Shown here piece after piece: positions 52,897 to 62,580 of a DNA stretch of 64,000 nt. Position 1 is the first letter of the stretch; every line of letters starts with the position of its first letter. The stretch comes from Paraclostridium hominis. Its GTDB lineage: Bacteria > Bacillota > Clostridia > Peptostreptococcales > Peptostreptococcaceae. The notes beneath the pieces are model-generated. The model was not told the origin of the DNA. It did not search any database and worked only from the letters and a program-made list of their open reading frames with translations. The stretch spans positions 124,001 through 188,000 of the forward strand of contig NZ_JACRWD010000002.1 in NCBI RefSeq assembly GCF_014306135.1, given 5' to 3'. Position numbers and translations under genes: made by a program.

Positions 52897-53964
52897 TTAA
52901 AATTCTAATTCTATTAATTCCTTTGGTGATGAATTGATTACTTCACATCCATCTTCTGTTATTATAAGTAAATCTTCAATTCTTACACCACCAAAATCTT
53001 CTATGTATATACCTGGCTCATCACTTATTACCATATTAGGCTTTAATATCTTTTCTCCTAATGTATTAACATTTGGAAGTTCATGTACATCAAGGCCTAT
53101 TCCGTGTCCTAAGCCATGACCAAATTTATCACCATATCCTTTTTCAATTATATATTGTCTTGCGATATTGTCAAGTTCTATTCCACTCATATTAGCTTTA
53201 GCGTGTTCTATGACTTTAAGTTGTGCCTCTAATACTATATTGTATATTTCTTTTTGCTTATCACTTGCTTTTCCTACAACTATAGTTCTAGTCATATCTG
53301 AACAATATCCATTATATACACATCCAAAATCTATTGTAACAAAATCGCCTATTTCTATTACTTTGTCACTAGCAACTCCATGAGGCATAGATGATCTTTT
53401 CCCTGAAGCTACTATAAAATCAAATGATACTCCTGTAGCTCCTTGCTTTCTCATAAAGAATTCTAATTCTAAAGCTACTTCACTTTCCTTCATTCCTGGT
53501 TTTATGAAGTTTATTATATGCATAAATCCATTATCCGCAATTTTTGAAGCTTGTCTTATAATTTCTAATTCTTTTTCATCTTTAATAGCTCTTAGATTTA
53601 ACATTAATCCATTTAATGGAACCATTTCTGTATCATATAAATTTTTATTATAGTTTGAATATGTAGCAAAACTCATCTTATCATCTTCAAACCCTAATCT
53701 TTTTATATTCATTTTCTTCAAGAAATTAGTTATAGGGTTTGTTCTAGATATTTCAACTATATCAAAATTATTAGTTTGATTTTTAGCTTGTTGTGTATAT
53801 CTAAAATCTGTAAATAATATATTTTTTTCTTTAGTTATTATTATAGACCCAGCTGTACCTGTAAATCCAGATATATATCTTTTATTTTTAGAATCTTCAA
53901 TTAAAACTGCGTCTAGGTTTAATCTCACCATTTCTTCTCTTAATTTTAAAACTCTTTTTTCCAC
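52897..53964 (-). CDS. pepP: Xaa-Pro aminopeptidase family protein (M24)
   Basis: 355 residues. The N-terminal creatinase-like domain (RYISGFTGTAGSIIITKEKN) leads to the pita-bread metallopeptidase fold with the metal ligands in VTIDFGCVYNGYCSDMTRT, GHGLGHGIGLDVHELPN, VISDEPGIYIEDFGG and GVRIEDLL. Start is GTG 53964 immediately after the aroQ stop, indicating coupling. Precise substrate (dipeptide or longer) cannot be told. Confidence 0.93.
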   Translation of the reverse strand: MEKRVLKLREEMVRLNLDAVLIEDSKNKRYISGFTGTAGSIIITKEKNILFTDFRYTQQAKNQTNNFDIVEISRTNPITNFLKKMNIKRLGFEDDKMSFATYSNYNKNLYDTEMVPLNGLMLNLRAIKDEKELEIIRQASKIADNGFMHIINFIKPGMKESEVALELEFFMRKQGATGVSFDFIVASGKRSSMPHGVASDKVIEIGDFVTIDFGCVYNGYCSDMTRTIVVGKASDKQKEIYNIVLEAQLKVIEHAKANMSGIELDNIARQYIIEKGYGDKFGHGLGHGIGLDVHELPNVNTLGEKILKPNMVISDEPGIYIEDFGGVRIEDLLIITEDGCEVINSSPKELIELEF

Positions 53965-54405
53965 TTACTCCACCTCATAATTAATTATTGAATTTATCCC
54001 TAAAATGTAACTATAAAATCCAAAACCTGAAATTTGACCTATACATGCACTTGCAGTAACACTTTTTGTCCTAAATTCTTCTCTATTATGAATATTAGAA
54101 ATATGCACTTCTACAACCTTTGTACTTATAGATCTTATAGCATCTGCTATAGCATAGCTATAGTGAGTAAATGCTCCAGGATTTAAAACAATTCCGTCAA
54201 ATTTACAATTAGCTTCATGTAATTTGTCTATTATAAAGCCTTCATGATTACTTTGAAAAAATTCAAATTCAATAGTATCTTTAAATGTTTTTCTTATACT
54301 ACATTCTAAATCCTCTAGAGTATTTTTTCCATATACATTAGGTTCTCTTTTCCCTAACATATTTAGGTTTGGTCCATTTATTATTAATATCTTTATAACA
54401 TTCAC
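53965..54405 (-). CDS. aroQ: 3-dehydroquinate dehydratase, type II
   Basis: 146 residues: INGPNLNMLGKREPNVYGKN with the catalytic Tyr, LNPGAFTHYSYAIADAI and EVHISNIHNREEFRTKSV. Shikimate pathway step 3. Begins with GTG 54405. Between aroK and pepP. Confidence 0.96.
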   Translation of the reverse strand: MNVIKILIINGPNLNMLGKREPNVYGKNTLEDLECSIRKTFKDTIEFEFFQSNHEGFIIDKLHEANCKFDGIVLNPGAFTHYSYAIADAIRSISTKVVEVHISNIHNREEFRTKSVTASACIGQISGFGFYSYILGINSIINYEVE

Positions 54406-54454
54406 CTAACCTTTTTCATAAAACTTATTTACATTAATATAATAACATATTTTG

Positions 54455-54961
54455 TTAAATATAAACAAGTATATCACTTACCACTTGGTCTACATTTTTA
54501 TTATTGACATTTACTCTTATATTGGCAGATTCTTTGTATTTATCATATCGTTTATTTAAAAGATTTTTTATAGATAATTTTAAATTATCATCTTCTTTTA
54601 ATTTTGGTCTTTTCTCTATTTCATTTTTAACATTATTTTCTATTGTATCTTCATTAGCATCAAGCCATATAACATATGATTGTTTTTTTAAAATTTCTAT
54701 ATTAAATTCATTTTCTATTATTCCACCGCCTGTAGATATTACACTATTTTTTAGTGAACATAATTTTTTTAATAAACTTGATTCTTTCTCTCTAAAATAT
54801 TTTTCTCCATTTTCATTAAAAATTTGATTAATTTTTTTATTTTCCATTTTCTCAATTTCTAAATCCATATCTATAAATTTCATATTCTTTTTATCTGCTA
54901 TAATTTTTCCTATAGTAGTTTTTCCACTACCCATAAATCCAATTAAAATTACATTTTTCAT
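54455..54961 (-). CDS. aroK: Shikimate kinase
   Basis: 168 residues: Walker A GFMGSGKTTIGKIIADKK, FIDMDLEIEK, NGEKYFREKE, and VISTGGGIIENEFN (GGG triad). Shikimate pathway step 5. Its start overlaps the preceding pilin-like gene by 4 nt, so it is coupled to an unrelated-looking set of genes. Confidence 0.95.
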   Translation of the reverse strand: MKNVILIGFMGSGKTTIGKIIADKKNMKFIDMDLEIEKMENKKINQIFNENGEKYFREKESSLLKKLCSLKNSVISTGGGIIENEFNIEILKKQSYVIWLDANEDTIENNVKNEIEKRPKLKEDDNLKLSIKNLLNKRYDKYKESANIRVNVNNKNVDQVVSDILVYI

Positions 54962-55491
54962 ATACTCTCTCCCATACTTATATACTTATTATACATTGTA
55001 AATTCAATAGTATTTAACTGTTTATTCTTTGATAATTCTAGTTTTATTCGTATTAATTCTCCATCTTTTTCTTTTGATATATACATATTATCTAGATAAT
55101 CTCCAATTTCATATCCTGACGCAGAGTTTCGTCTTTTTATAAAAATTTTTTGTGTTTTTTTATTTAAAAACAATTCATCTAATCCCATACTAGATAATCT
55201 ATCTATAGGTTTATATTTAATTGATATTACGTTTTTTAAATCAAAATTTTTTGATGTTAATATTTGATTATTTTGAGTTTTAACATTTACTACTTCTATA
55301 CCTTCACTTAATTCTTTTTCTATATGTTTTTGTATTTCAATTCCTTGTTGTTGTATCTCTATACTACTATGAATTTTTTTATAAATTTTTAAACTTGAAA
55401 ATAATAAGCCATATAGTCCAATTATTATAACTAGCGATATACATATAGATAGTGAAGCTTCTATAATTAGATATCCATTTTTAGTTTTCAT
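54958..55491 (-). CDS. Type IV pilin-like protein (minor pseudopilin)
   Basis: 177 residues. Prepilin leader MKTKNG then YLIIEASLSICISLVIIIGL: Gly at -1 and Glu at +5 of the mature protein fit prepilin peptidase cleavage, and the 20-residue hydrophobic stretch is the pilin helix. The rest shows no signature I know; length resembles PilW/ComGF minor pilins. Overlaps the GspH-like gene by 11 nt and aroK by 4 nt. Confidence 0.78.
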   Translation of the reverse strand: MKTKNGYLIIEASLSICISLVIIIGLYGLLFSSLKIYKKIHSSIEIQQQGIEIQKHIEKELSEGIEVVNVKTQNNQILTSKNFDLKNVISIKYKPIDRLSSMGLDELFLNKKTQKIFIKRRNSASGYEIGDYLDNMYISKEKDGELIRIKLELSKNKQLNTIEFTMYNKYISMGESI

Positions 55492-55903
55492 ACTTATCCT
55501 CTTTTAATAATACTCTTCCACTAAAAGGTACTATTGTTATTTCTATTTTTCTATTATTTGAATTAATAATTATAGTTTCTCCCTTTGAATTTAAAGTACC
55601 ATCTGATTTGAATTTAATTATAGATGTTGGAGCCGATAAGGTTGAATCCTTTGGAAGGTTTACAGTTTTTATTATACTAGAATTGTTCTTTATTATATAT
55701 CTTGGATTATCAAAAACCTTTATATTTTCTAAATATAAATTCATATTCCCATTTATATTCATACTTCTTACATATCTTATATCTGAAACAAGTTGCCTTG
55801 CAAAAGAATCTATTTGATATTTATCTGCTTTGTCTTTTGGAAAACTTATAGCTATAGCTATTAATACTATTCCTACCCCTATAACTAATTCTATTAAAGT
55901 CAC
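55481..55903 (-). CDS. GspH/FimT-like pseudopilin, leader apparently out of frame
   Basis: 140 residues as read from GTG 55903: MTLIELVIGVGIVLIAIAIS is a mature pilin N-terminus, but no leader with Gly precedes it in frame; upstream in-frame codons read YEKRRN. The ATG with a proper AAGGAG (55918-55920) is in another frame and encodes MKREGM then TGA. Removing two bases (one TG of ATGTGA) would join MKREG to M-TLIEL, a normal prepilin. So it is either a two-base insertion that inactivates or alters the gene, or an unusual start. The body (RQLVSDIRYVRSMNING) fits GspH. Confidence 0.65.
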   Translation of the reverse strand: MTLIELVIGVGIVLIAIAISFPKDKADKYQIDSFARQLVSDIRYVRSMNINGNMNLYLENIKVFDNPRYIIKNNSSIIKTVNLPKDSTLSAPTSIIKFKSDGTLNSKGETIIINSNNRKIEITIVPFSGRVLLKEDKYEN

Positions 55904-55923
55904 ATTCCTTCTCTTTTCATAAA

Positions 55924-56421
55924 TTATATCTCCTTATAGTTGTATTTATATACCTTGTTCTTATTAATATCTTCTATATTCATACTTATTTTAAATGAAC
56001 ACCTCACACTTTTTTTAATTTCTTTATTACTTTTAGAACACGTTATATCTAATTTTATATAGTTATCTTCTGTGTAAATTTTATTATTAATTACATCTAA
56101 AATTATGTTTTCACAGTCTAAACTCTCTATAGATTTTATAAAATTTATTTTATTACTTCCTAAGAAATAATCCTTATATTTATCTTCAGGATATTCATCT
56201 TTTATAGCTATTTCTATAGCTTTATCAACTTCCTCTAAAATTTTACTGTGTGCTAAATTCAGTCCACCTTTTACTTCGTATTGCAAGTTTAATGATTCTT
56301 CATAAACACTTATTATATCATTATTTGAACGTATTATATCTAAGCAACTTAAACATAAAATGCTCAATATAGAAAAGCAAAAAAGTGTTGTAACCATTAT
56401 AGATCCTAAATTTTTTCTCAA
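55924..56421 (-). CDS. PilX/GspK-like minor pilin protein
   Basis: 165 residues. N-terminus MRKNLGSIMVTTLFCFSILS: basic leader, Gly, then a hydrophobic segment lacking the Glu at +5, as in tip-located PilX/GspK components. The C-terminal part is unassigned. It overlaps the upstream pilin gene by 4 nt, and its last codons carry the ribosome-binding site of the next gene. Confidence 0.65.
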   Translation of the reverse strand: MRKNLGSIMVTTLFCFSILSILCLSCLDIIRSNNDIISVYEESLNLQYEVKGGLNLAHSKILEEVDKAIEIAIKDEYPEDKYKDYFLGSNKINFIKSIESLDCENIILDVINNKIYTEDNYIKLDITCSKSNKEIKKSVRCSFKISMNIEDINKNKVYKYNYKEI

Positions 56422-56771
56422 CTTTTCACCACATAACTATTTAATTTTACTTCTTTATCTTTATGCCTTACAGCAATATCAACTTTATAACAATTATAAT
56501 ATTTATCACTTTTTTCTATTTTATAATCTATTTCATAATCTTTTATCATTTTCTTTCTATGTTCTTCTTCTACATCTGTATTATCTATAGAATATTCTAT
56601 ATCACACATCTCATTTTTTGCTATATTTAGCATCTCAGTACTTTTGTAAGACCTATTTATACAAAAAATGCTAGTTGATAAAACAGATACAACTAGCGAT
56701 GATATTAATCCTATTAAGCTTAAAGATATAACATTTTCTAAAATAAGAAACCCATTTCGTTTAATTTTCAA
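56418..56771 (-). CDS. Type IV pilin-like protein
   Basis: 117 residues. MKIKRNG then FLILENVISLSLIGLISSLV: prepilin cleavage site with Glu +5 and a hydrophobic helix, similar to PilV/GspI minor pilins. It is followed by a short domain with two Cys (residues near 66 and 93). First of four pilin-like genes lying between aroE (1-nt gap) and aroK. Confidence 0.75.
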   Translation of the reverse strand: MKIKRNGFLILENVISLSLIGLISSLVVSVLSTSIFCINRSYKSTEMLNIAKNEMCDIEYSIDNTDVEEEHRKKMIKDYEIDYKIEKSDKYYNCYKVDIAVRHKDKEVKLNSYVVKS

Positions 56772-56772
56772 T

Positions 56773-57621
56773 TTAAATACCTTTCAATTTATATTTTAAA
56801 TTTTTTGTTTCATCAGCCTTTATGTTAGTCCATATATAAAACCCATGTATAGCCTGATTTATAAGCATGTCTATTCCATATACAACATCAAATTTATTTT
56901 TCTTACCCCAAGCTATAAATTTAGTTTCATGAGGATTATAAACTATGTCACATAAAAGAATTTTTTTATCTATAACTAAATTTTCATCTATAGGACAATT
57001 ATCTTTATCTTTATCCATTCCAATAGGCGTCGTGTTTATAATTATATCTATGTCCTCTAAATCACTTTTCATTATAGGTTTTGATGAGCATTTGCTTTTA
57101 GTTTTAAAATGCTTGTTTATTACATTACATATAACTTCTGCATTTTCTATACTTCTATTTCTTATTTCTATTTCTTTAACACCATTAGATGCCAATTCTA
57201 TAGCAATACTTCTACAAGCACCACCTGCTCCTATAATTAAAATTTTTTTATTTTTCAGCTTATATCCTTTATCTATTATTGATTTAACAAATCCTACTCC
57301 ATCTGTATTATATCCTATAAGTTTCCCATTTTCATTTTTTATTGTGTTTACAGCTCCTATTAATTTAGCATTATTATCTACTTCGTCTAAAAATTTAATA
57401 ATATCTACTTTATGAGGAATTGTAACATTACACCCTTTTATTCCTAGTGCTTTTAACCCTTTTACAGCTTCTTTTAAATTTTCTTTTTCTACATCAAAAC
57501 ATACATAATTCATATTTAAATTGTATTTATTTAAAAGATAATTGTGTATATCCGGTGATAAGCTATGTTCAATTGGATGCCCTATTAAACATATTAATTT
57601 AGTTTTTGCATTTATATCCAT
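56773..57621 (-). CDS. aroE: Shikimate dehydrogenase
   Basis: 282 residues: substrate domain GHPIEHSLSPDIHNYLLNKY and NVTIPHKVDIIKFLDEVD, NADP domain IIGAGGACRSIAIELASNG, and DIVYNPHETKFIAWGKKN. Shikimate pathway step 4. AGGAGG precedes ATG 57621. It is the first gene of an operon containing four pilin-like genes and aroK-aroQ. Confidence 0.96.
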   Translation of the reverse strand: MDINAKTKLICLIGHPIEHSLSPDIHNYLLNKYNLNMNYVCFDVEKENLKEAVKGLKALGIKGCNVTIPHKVDIIKFLDEVDNNAKLIGAVNTIKNENGKLIGYNTDGVGFVKSIIDKGYKLKNKKILIIGAGGACRSIAIELASNGVKEIEIRNRSIENAEVICNVINKHFKTKSKCSSKPIMKSDLEDIDIIINTTPIGMDKDKDNCPIDENLVIDKKILLCDIVYNPHETKFIAWGKKNKFDVVYGIDMLINQAIHGFYIWTNIKADETKNLKYKLKGI

Positions 57622-57702
57622 ATTTTCCTCCTAATAAGTTTTATTTCCATTTACCTTATTTATTATACAATTTTACAATTTAATTTTCATTACATACAAA
57701 AT

Positions 57703-57774
57703 AAGCTATATTAAAACATAAGCCAGTATAATAGTATTTTTTAATTACCATTATATTATGTTTTAATATAGCTT
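57703..57774 (-). terminator. Terminator of the first sensor kinase gene
   Basis: Perfect 19-bp arms AAGCTATATTAAAACATAA and complement separated by about 34 nt, beginning 5 nt after the kinase stop; TTATTTTG follows on the minus strand. Confidence 0.75.
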
Positions 57775-57779
57775 GTATT

Positions 57780-60053
57780 TTATAATGCATTCATCATAGA
57801 GTATTCAGCATAAATAGCTTCCTTATTTAAGATTGATTCCTTCTTATTTTCATAATTTATTTTATTTCCTGAACTTAGATTTATAGCTATTTCTATGTCT
57901 TTTTCATATTCAAAAATATCTATGTTGCCATCATAAATTTTCATTATAGATTTAGCAACTTCAATATTCATATTTATATTTTCTTTAGATTGATTATTTA
58001 AATATGAATATTTATCATAATCACCTTTATTTTTTATAGATATATTTATATTATCATTTTTATGTGAAAACTCTACATATATAACGCTCTTAGATTTAGA
58101 TTGTTTTACTATTTTACTAAACAGTAATAATATTACTCTTTCTATATCATAAGGATCTATTTTTATTACTTTTTCTTCTATATCTGTATCAAATATAAAC
58201 TCTATACCATCATTTTTAGAATATTTATTAACTTCAATTATTATATCTTCAACTATACTTACAATATCATAATAATCTAATTTTGGTTTATAAAAATCTG
58301 ATTCTAACTTAGCTAAAGTTATTATATTTTCAATAAGCCTTAACGATATATAACCTTGCTTCTTAACTATTTTAGTAGCCTTGGCTATTTCTCCTTTAGG
58401 ATTTTTAAATATTTCATCTTTAAATATAGATTCCATCAATTGATTAGATGACATTATTAAATTAAGTGGTGTTTTCAATTCATGAGACATATTTATAAAA
58501 AAATGATTTTTCTGTTTATATTCTAATCTTTTCTTAGTAATCTCTCTTTCTATATTTTCTGCCTTAACTTTTTCAGTTATATCATTCATAATTCCAATAC
58601 ATTTCATTTTATTATTTATTTCCAGGGTAATTCCCCCTAATTCTACATCTATACTTTCTCCATTTCTATTTTGTATTTTGTGTCTTATAAATTTGACATC
58701 TTGTCCAAACTTATTTAGGATCCAAGATATATCTTTTATTATATTGCTTTTGTTGAATTCTTCTACATTTTCAAATCCAGACATATTAAGAAGTACATTA
58801 TTTGCATAAATAGTCTTTTTAGATTCAAAATCATATATATATATTCCTTGTGGTATAGAATCTACTAAAGATATATATTTTTTCGAACTATTTTCTATAT
58901 TATCTAATAATGTTTTATATTCTGTTACATCTCTTAATATGGCTATTTGCTTAGTTATATTATTTTCTTTAAAACTGGTCTTACTTATATTTAAATATTT
59001 TTTTCCTATATTATTTTCATTCCCTTTAAAACTACCTTTCACTTTTGTGTCTATTATAAATTTTTTTAAATCTTTGTCATATACATCTATATCTAAATTT
59101 TTATTATTATTATAAATAATCTCTTCCCCTTTTGTTACAACAATAGTATGAGGAATATTTTCTATAGTTTTTTTATATTTAATCTTGTTAAAATCTAACA
59201 TCTTTTGAGAGTATTTTTTATAAGTTATATCTGTCATTATACATACTACACCCATAGTTTCATTATTAACTTTTAAAGGTGTGTACTTACAATCAAAATA
59301 TCTATTATCCTTACTAATTACTTCTCTATTCATCTCTATACCTATATCGTATACTTTTTGGACATCCAATAAAACTTCAGTGCTATTTTCTATACTTTTG
59401 CTTAAAAAATATGAAAATTTAATTTTATAATTACAGAATTCATATTCTTTCCATGTATTTGAAAAGCTATTATCTTCATTGGATATATACCCATGCTTAT
59501 CTATAACTATTACACATTTGTTGTTCTGCTCTAATATAATATTTAGCATTTCTTTTTTATTATTTAATGTATTGTATATTTCTTTAGTTACATCTTCATT
59601 ATCTTTTAAAACCTTAATATCACTACTGGCTTTATCTTTTAAAATTTGTAAATCCTTATATACATGTTTATCTTTTACAGTAGTTTCATATATTCTTTTA
59701 TAAAATATTTTTAATAAGATATATGCATTTAATAATATATTAATCAAGCTTAAATACTTTAATTTATCTTTTAATATAATGGTACTTAAAACAATTAATA
59801 TTAAAGTAATTAATTTAGTATTTTTGTCTTTTCTTAAATCATAATCATTTATAATCAAAATACAATTCAAACTAATAAATGCAGATATTATATATATATA
59901 ACTTAACATTTTAAAGTTAAAAAAGTTTAGAAAAAATATTAAAACTATAATTAAATTAATACTTATATTTTTTTTGTTTTTATGAGAAGTTAGACAAAAT
60001 ATACTAGCTATTAAAAGTGACAAATTCATTATATATATTAATTTATCAACCAT
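57780..60053 (-). CDS. Orphan PAS sensor kinase-like protein with degenerate ATP site
   Basis: 757 residues. N-terminal membrane part (about five hydrophobic segments to residue 115), coiled coil, three PAS-like regions, then a dimerisation domain with an intact H-box FFINMSHELKTPLNLIM (His524). The ATP domain is degenerate: the N-box reads ERVILLLFSKIVKQS, with Leu and Lys (Lys647) where both Asn are expected; the G1 DxGxG is NKGDYDKYS; the G2 glycines are replaced by NINMNIEVAK. It should accept phosphate on His524 but probably cannot bind ATP well. There is no adjacent response regulator. Downstream of the second kinase by 36 nt. Confidence 0.88.
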   Translation of the reverse strand: MVDKLIYIMNLSLLIASIFCLTSHKNKKNISINLIIVLIFFLNFFNFKMLSYIYIISAFISLNCILIINDYDLRKDKNTKLITLILIVLSTIILKDKLKYLSLINILLNAYILLKIFYKRIYETTVKDKHVYKDLQILKDKASSDIKVLKDNEDVTKEIYNTLNNKKEMLNIILEQNNKCVIVIDKHGYISNEDNSFSNTWKEYEFCNYKIKFSYFLSKSIENSTEVLLDVQKVYDIGIEMNREVISKDNRYFDCKYTPLKVNNETMGVVCIMTDITYKKYSQKMLDFNKIKYKKTIENIPHTIVVTKGEEIIYNNNKNLDIDVYDKDLKKFIIDTKVKGSFKGNENNIGKKYLNISKTSFKENNITKQIAILRDVTEYKTLLDNIENSSKKYISLVDSIPQGIYIYDFESKKTIYANNVLLNMSGFENVEEFNKSNIIKDISWILNKFGQDVKFIRHKIQNRNGESIDVELGGITLEINNKMKCIGIMNDITEKVKAENIEREITKKRLEYKQKNHFFINMSHELKTPLNLIMSSNQLMESIFKDEIFKNPKGEIAKATKIVKKQGYISLRLIENIITLAKLESDFYKPKLDYYDIVSIVEDIIIEVNKYSKNDGIEFIFDTDIEEKVIKIDPYDIERVILLLFSKIVKQSKSKSVIYVEFSHKNDNINISIKNKGDYDKYSYLNNQSKENINMNIEVAKSIMKIYDGNIDIFEYEKDIEIAINLSSGNKINYENKKESILNKEAIYAEYSMMNAL

Positions 60054-60089
60054 AACTTATTCCCCCTATACATTTATGGTTATACTTTT

Positions 60090-62459
60090 TTAAAAGTATA
60101 TATCAGCAAACTCTATATGCATTTTTTCCCACATAGGTAAATTGTAGTTATTTACTTCTATTAAATTTTCATCACTTATATTTAAGACTTCTTTTAAAGA
60201 TATCGTGAACTTACTTCCTTTTCCTTCTTCACTTTCCACATTAATATTACCTCCATGTAGATTTACAAAAGCCTTAACTAAGGACAATCCAACCCCACTT
60301 CCTTCAGTATTTCTAGATAAAGTTTTATCTACTTGTCCAAACTTTGTAAATATAAAACTCAATCGATCTTTCGGTATTCCTACTCCATAATCTTTGATAC
60401 TTATATTTGTATATTCTTTATCCTTTGTTATCTCTATATCTATCGAATTTTTAATATCACTAAATTTTATAGCATTAGATATTAAATTTAATATTATACG
60501 CTCCATCTTGTCTATATCAACTTTTAAAACACTTGAATCTATATCTGTTTTGAAATTTATGCTAACACCTTTATCAAATAAATAATCATTTGCATATCTA
60601 ATTATATTTTTTGTAAATTTAATTATGTCGCAATATACAAAATTAGTTAAACATGAACCATTTTCGACTTCTACGACTTCATTCATATTATTTATCAACC
60701 TTTTTAATCTGTAACAATTTCGTTTAACAAGATTATTATAATTATCTATATGATTAGATTTATATTTATTAGCTTCTAATATTTTATTTATAATTATAAT
60801 ATTTTCTATAGGATCTTTTAGACATTTAGATGTATTGATTAAAAATTCATTTTTCACGTGATGTTGAACATTTACCAAATCTAGTTCTTTAATAGCTTCT
60901 AAAATTCTATCTTCATACTCTAAAGGTCTTATTATGACCATTAATTGATTTTCTTCTTTAATATCTTTTATAGTTATTCCTATTGGGTAGCTATAATTTT
61001 TATTAACCTCATATCTTTTAGTCTGTCCATAATATTCATTAGAGATATAATCATTTATAAATTTATTTATAGAATCCACCTTAACTTTTTTTAGAATTTT
61101 TATCATAGATCTATTTTGGTATACGTATTCTTTACTTTCCTTGTCTATAACAATTATTCCGTCTGGTAAATTTTGAGCCAATGCTTGATATGTTTTTTTA
61201 CTTCCTTCTAATTGCTTTAATGCAGCTTCCATATCAGTTATATCTACAACTATACTTAATAATGCATCAGAATCTTTGACTTCAATTTTTGTAGTTATAA
61301 ATTCGATGTACATTCCATCTATAGTTTTAAATTTATTAACTGATTTTTTAACTTTACCTTTATTTACAATATTTAAACTTTCATTTAATTTCCTAATACT
61401 AGATTTATCTATCTTGTTTTTTATATCCTGAAAACTTATATTCTCATTATTTTTATCAATATTAAATATATTCATTGCAGAATCATTAATATAACTTATA
61501 CCATCAATGTCATGGATTATGACACCATCTATTAATAAATCCATAAGCTTTCTATATTTTTCTTCACTTTCTTTTATTTGCTTTTGGATTAAGGTGCTTT
61601 GAGTTATATCATTAAAGATGCATATTTTTAATTCTTTATCTTCTCTTTTTTCCTTAGTGCATATAAACCTATATACTTTATCTTCATAGCTATATAAATT
61701 GATAGAATCATATTTATTTGATTGTAAATTATTTATCATATTTAAACACTCTTGTCCATTTTTAAAACTTTCACTTAAATAGTTTAAAATATTTACTTTA
61801 TTTAAATTTATACTTTTTGTATTCCAAGAATGTTTATTACAATAAATTATATTGTTTTTTTCATTTAATATAACTATAGGCATATCAGATTCTTCTATAG
61901 CTTTATTTATGTCTTCTTCTATGTTTAATATTTCTTCCTTATATTCACTTTGAATTATTTTTTCTTTTTCAATTTTATTATTTATAACATTTATATTTTC
62001 ATTAACTTTAGTAATTTTATTTTTCTTATATTCTAATCTATTATGACTAGCTTTTATTTTATTTAATATAAGAAATTTACATACAAATAAATTAATAATT
62101 ATATTGATTAAAAGATATATAATTATATTTAAGTTTATATAAATTAAACTTAATATATCTAACATACATATTAAAATAAATGGCAGATTTTTTAATTTTA
62201 ATTTGCTTTTAAATAAATATATAAATATAATTTTGCCCAAAGTGTATAAAATCAATATAGGTTTATATGAATATATATATTTATTATTATAAATTAATAC
62301 TACATATATTAAAGTTTCTACAAAATACATAAGATTTAAGTATTTGATATTCTTAAATTTTTCAATAAACCCTATATATATACCGTTTATGAGTAAAGCT
62401 ACTATAATGATTAAATTTATGTCCAAGATTTTTTCTAAATTACTTGTATAATTAATCAT
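60090..62459 (-). CDS. Orphan PAS sensor kinase-like protein lacking the phosphoacceptor His
   Basis: 789 residues with the same plan as its neighbour: membrane part to about residue 140, coiled coil, three PAS-like regions, dimerisation domain and ATP domain. The ATP domain is intact: N-box ERIILNLISNAIKFS, G1 KDYGVGIPKDRLSFIFTKFG, G2 EGSGVGLSLVKAFV. The H-box reads NEFLINTSKCLKDPIENI, with Lys545 in place of His (codon AAA). It should bind ATP but cannot autophosphorylate at the usual site. Its defect complements that of the adjacent protein. It lies between sigK and the other kinase. Confidence 0.88.
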   Translation of the reverse strand: MINYTSNLEKILDINLIIIVALLINGIYIGFIEKFKNIKYLNLMYFVETLIYVVLIYNNKYIYSYKPILILYTLGKIIFIYLFKSKLKLKNLPFILICMLDILSLIYINLNIIIYLLINIIINLFVCKFLILNKIKASHNRLEYKKNKITKVNENINVINNKIEKEKIIQSEYKEEILNIEEDINKAIEESDMPIVILNEKNNIIYCNKHSWNTKSINLNKVNILNYLSESFKNGQECLNMINNLQSNKYDSINLYSYEDKVYRFICTKEKREDKELKICIFNDITQSTLIQKQIKESEEKYRKLMDLLIDGVIIHDIDGISYINDSAMNIFNIDKNNENISFQDIKNKIDKSSIRKLNESLNIVNKGKVKKSVNKFKTIDGMYIEFITTKIEVKDSDALLSIVVDITDMEAALKQLEGSKKTYQALAQNLPDGIIVIDKESKEYVYQNRSMIKILKKVKVDSINKFINDYISNEYYGQTKRYEVNKNYSYPIGITIKDIKEENQLMVIIRPLEYEDRILEAIKELDLVNVQHHVKNEFLINTSKCLKDPIENIIIINKILEANKYKSNHIDNYNNLVKRNCYRLKRLINNMNEVVEVENGSCLTNFVYCDIIKFTKNIIRYANDYLFDKGVSINFKTDIDSSVLKVDIDKMERIILNLISNAIKFSDIKNSIDIEITKDKEYTNISIKDYGVGIPKDRLSFIFTKFGQVDKTLSRNTEGSGVGLSLVKAFVNLHGGNINVESEEGKGSKFTISLKEVLNISDENLIEVNNYNLPMWEKMHIEFADIYF

Positions 62460-62554
62460 ATATTCCCACCTTTTATCTACTTATTTATTATTTACAATAA
62501 TATTAGCACATGCTTTTCAAATATTTTGTCATTTCTTGATTCAATAAAAAAAAA

Positions 62555-62580
62555 ATAAAAAAAGCCTTAGTTAAGGCTTT
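62555..62580 (-). terminator. Terminator of sigK overlapping its stop codon
   Basis: Minus strand AAAAGCCTTAACTAAGGCTTTTTTT: 9-bp stem whose left arm contains the last sigK codons, followed by a long T-run. Confidence 0.88.
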
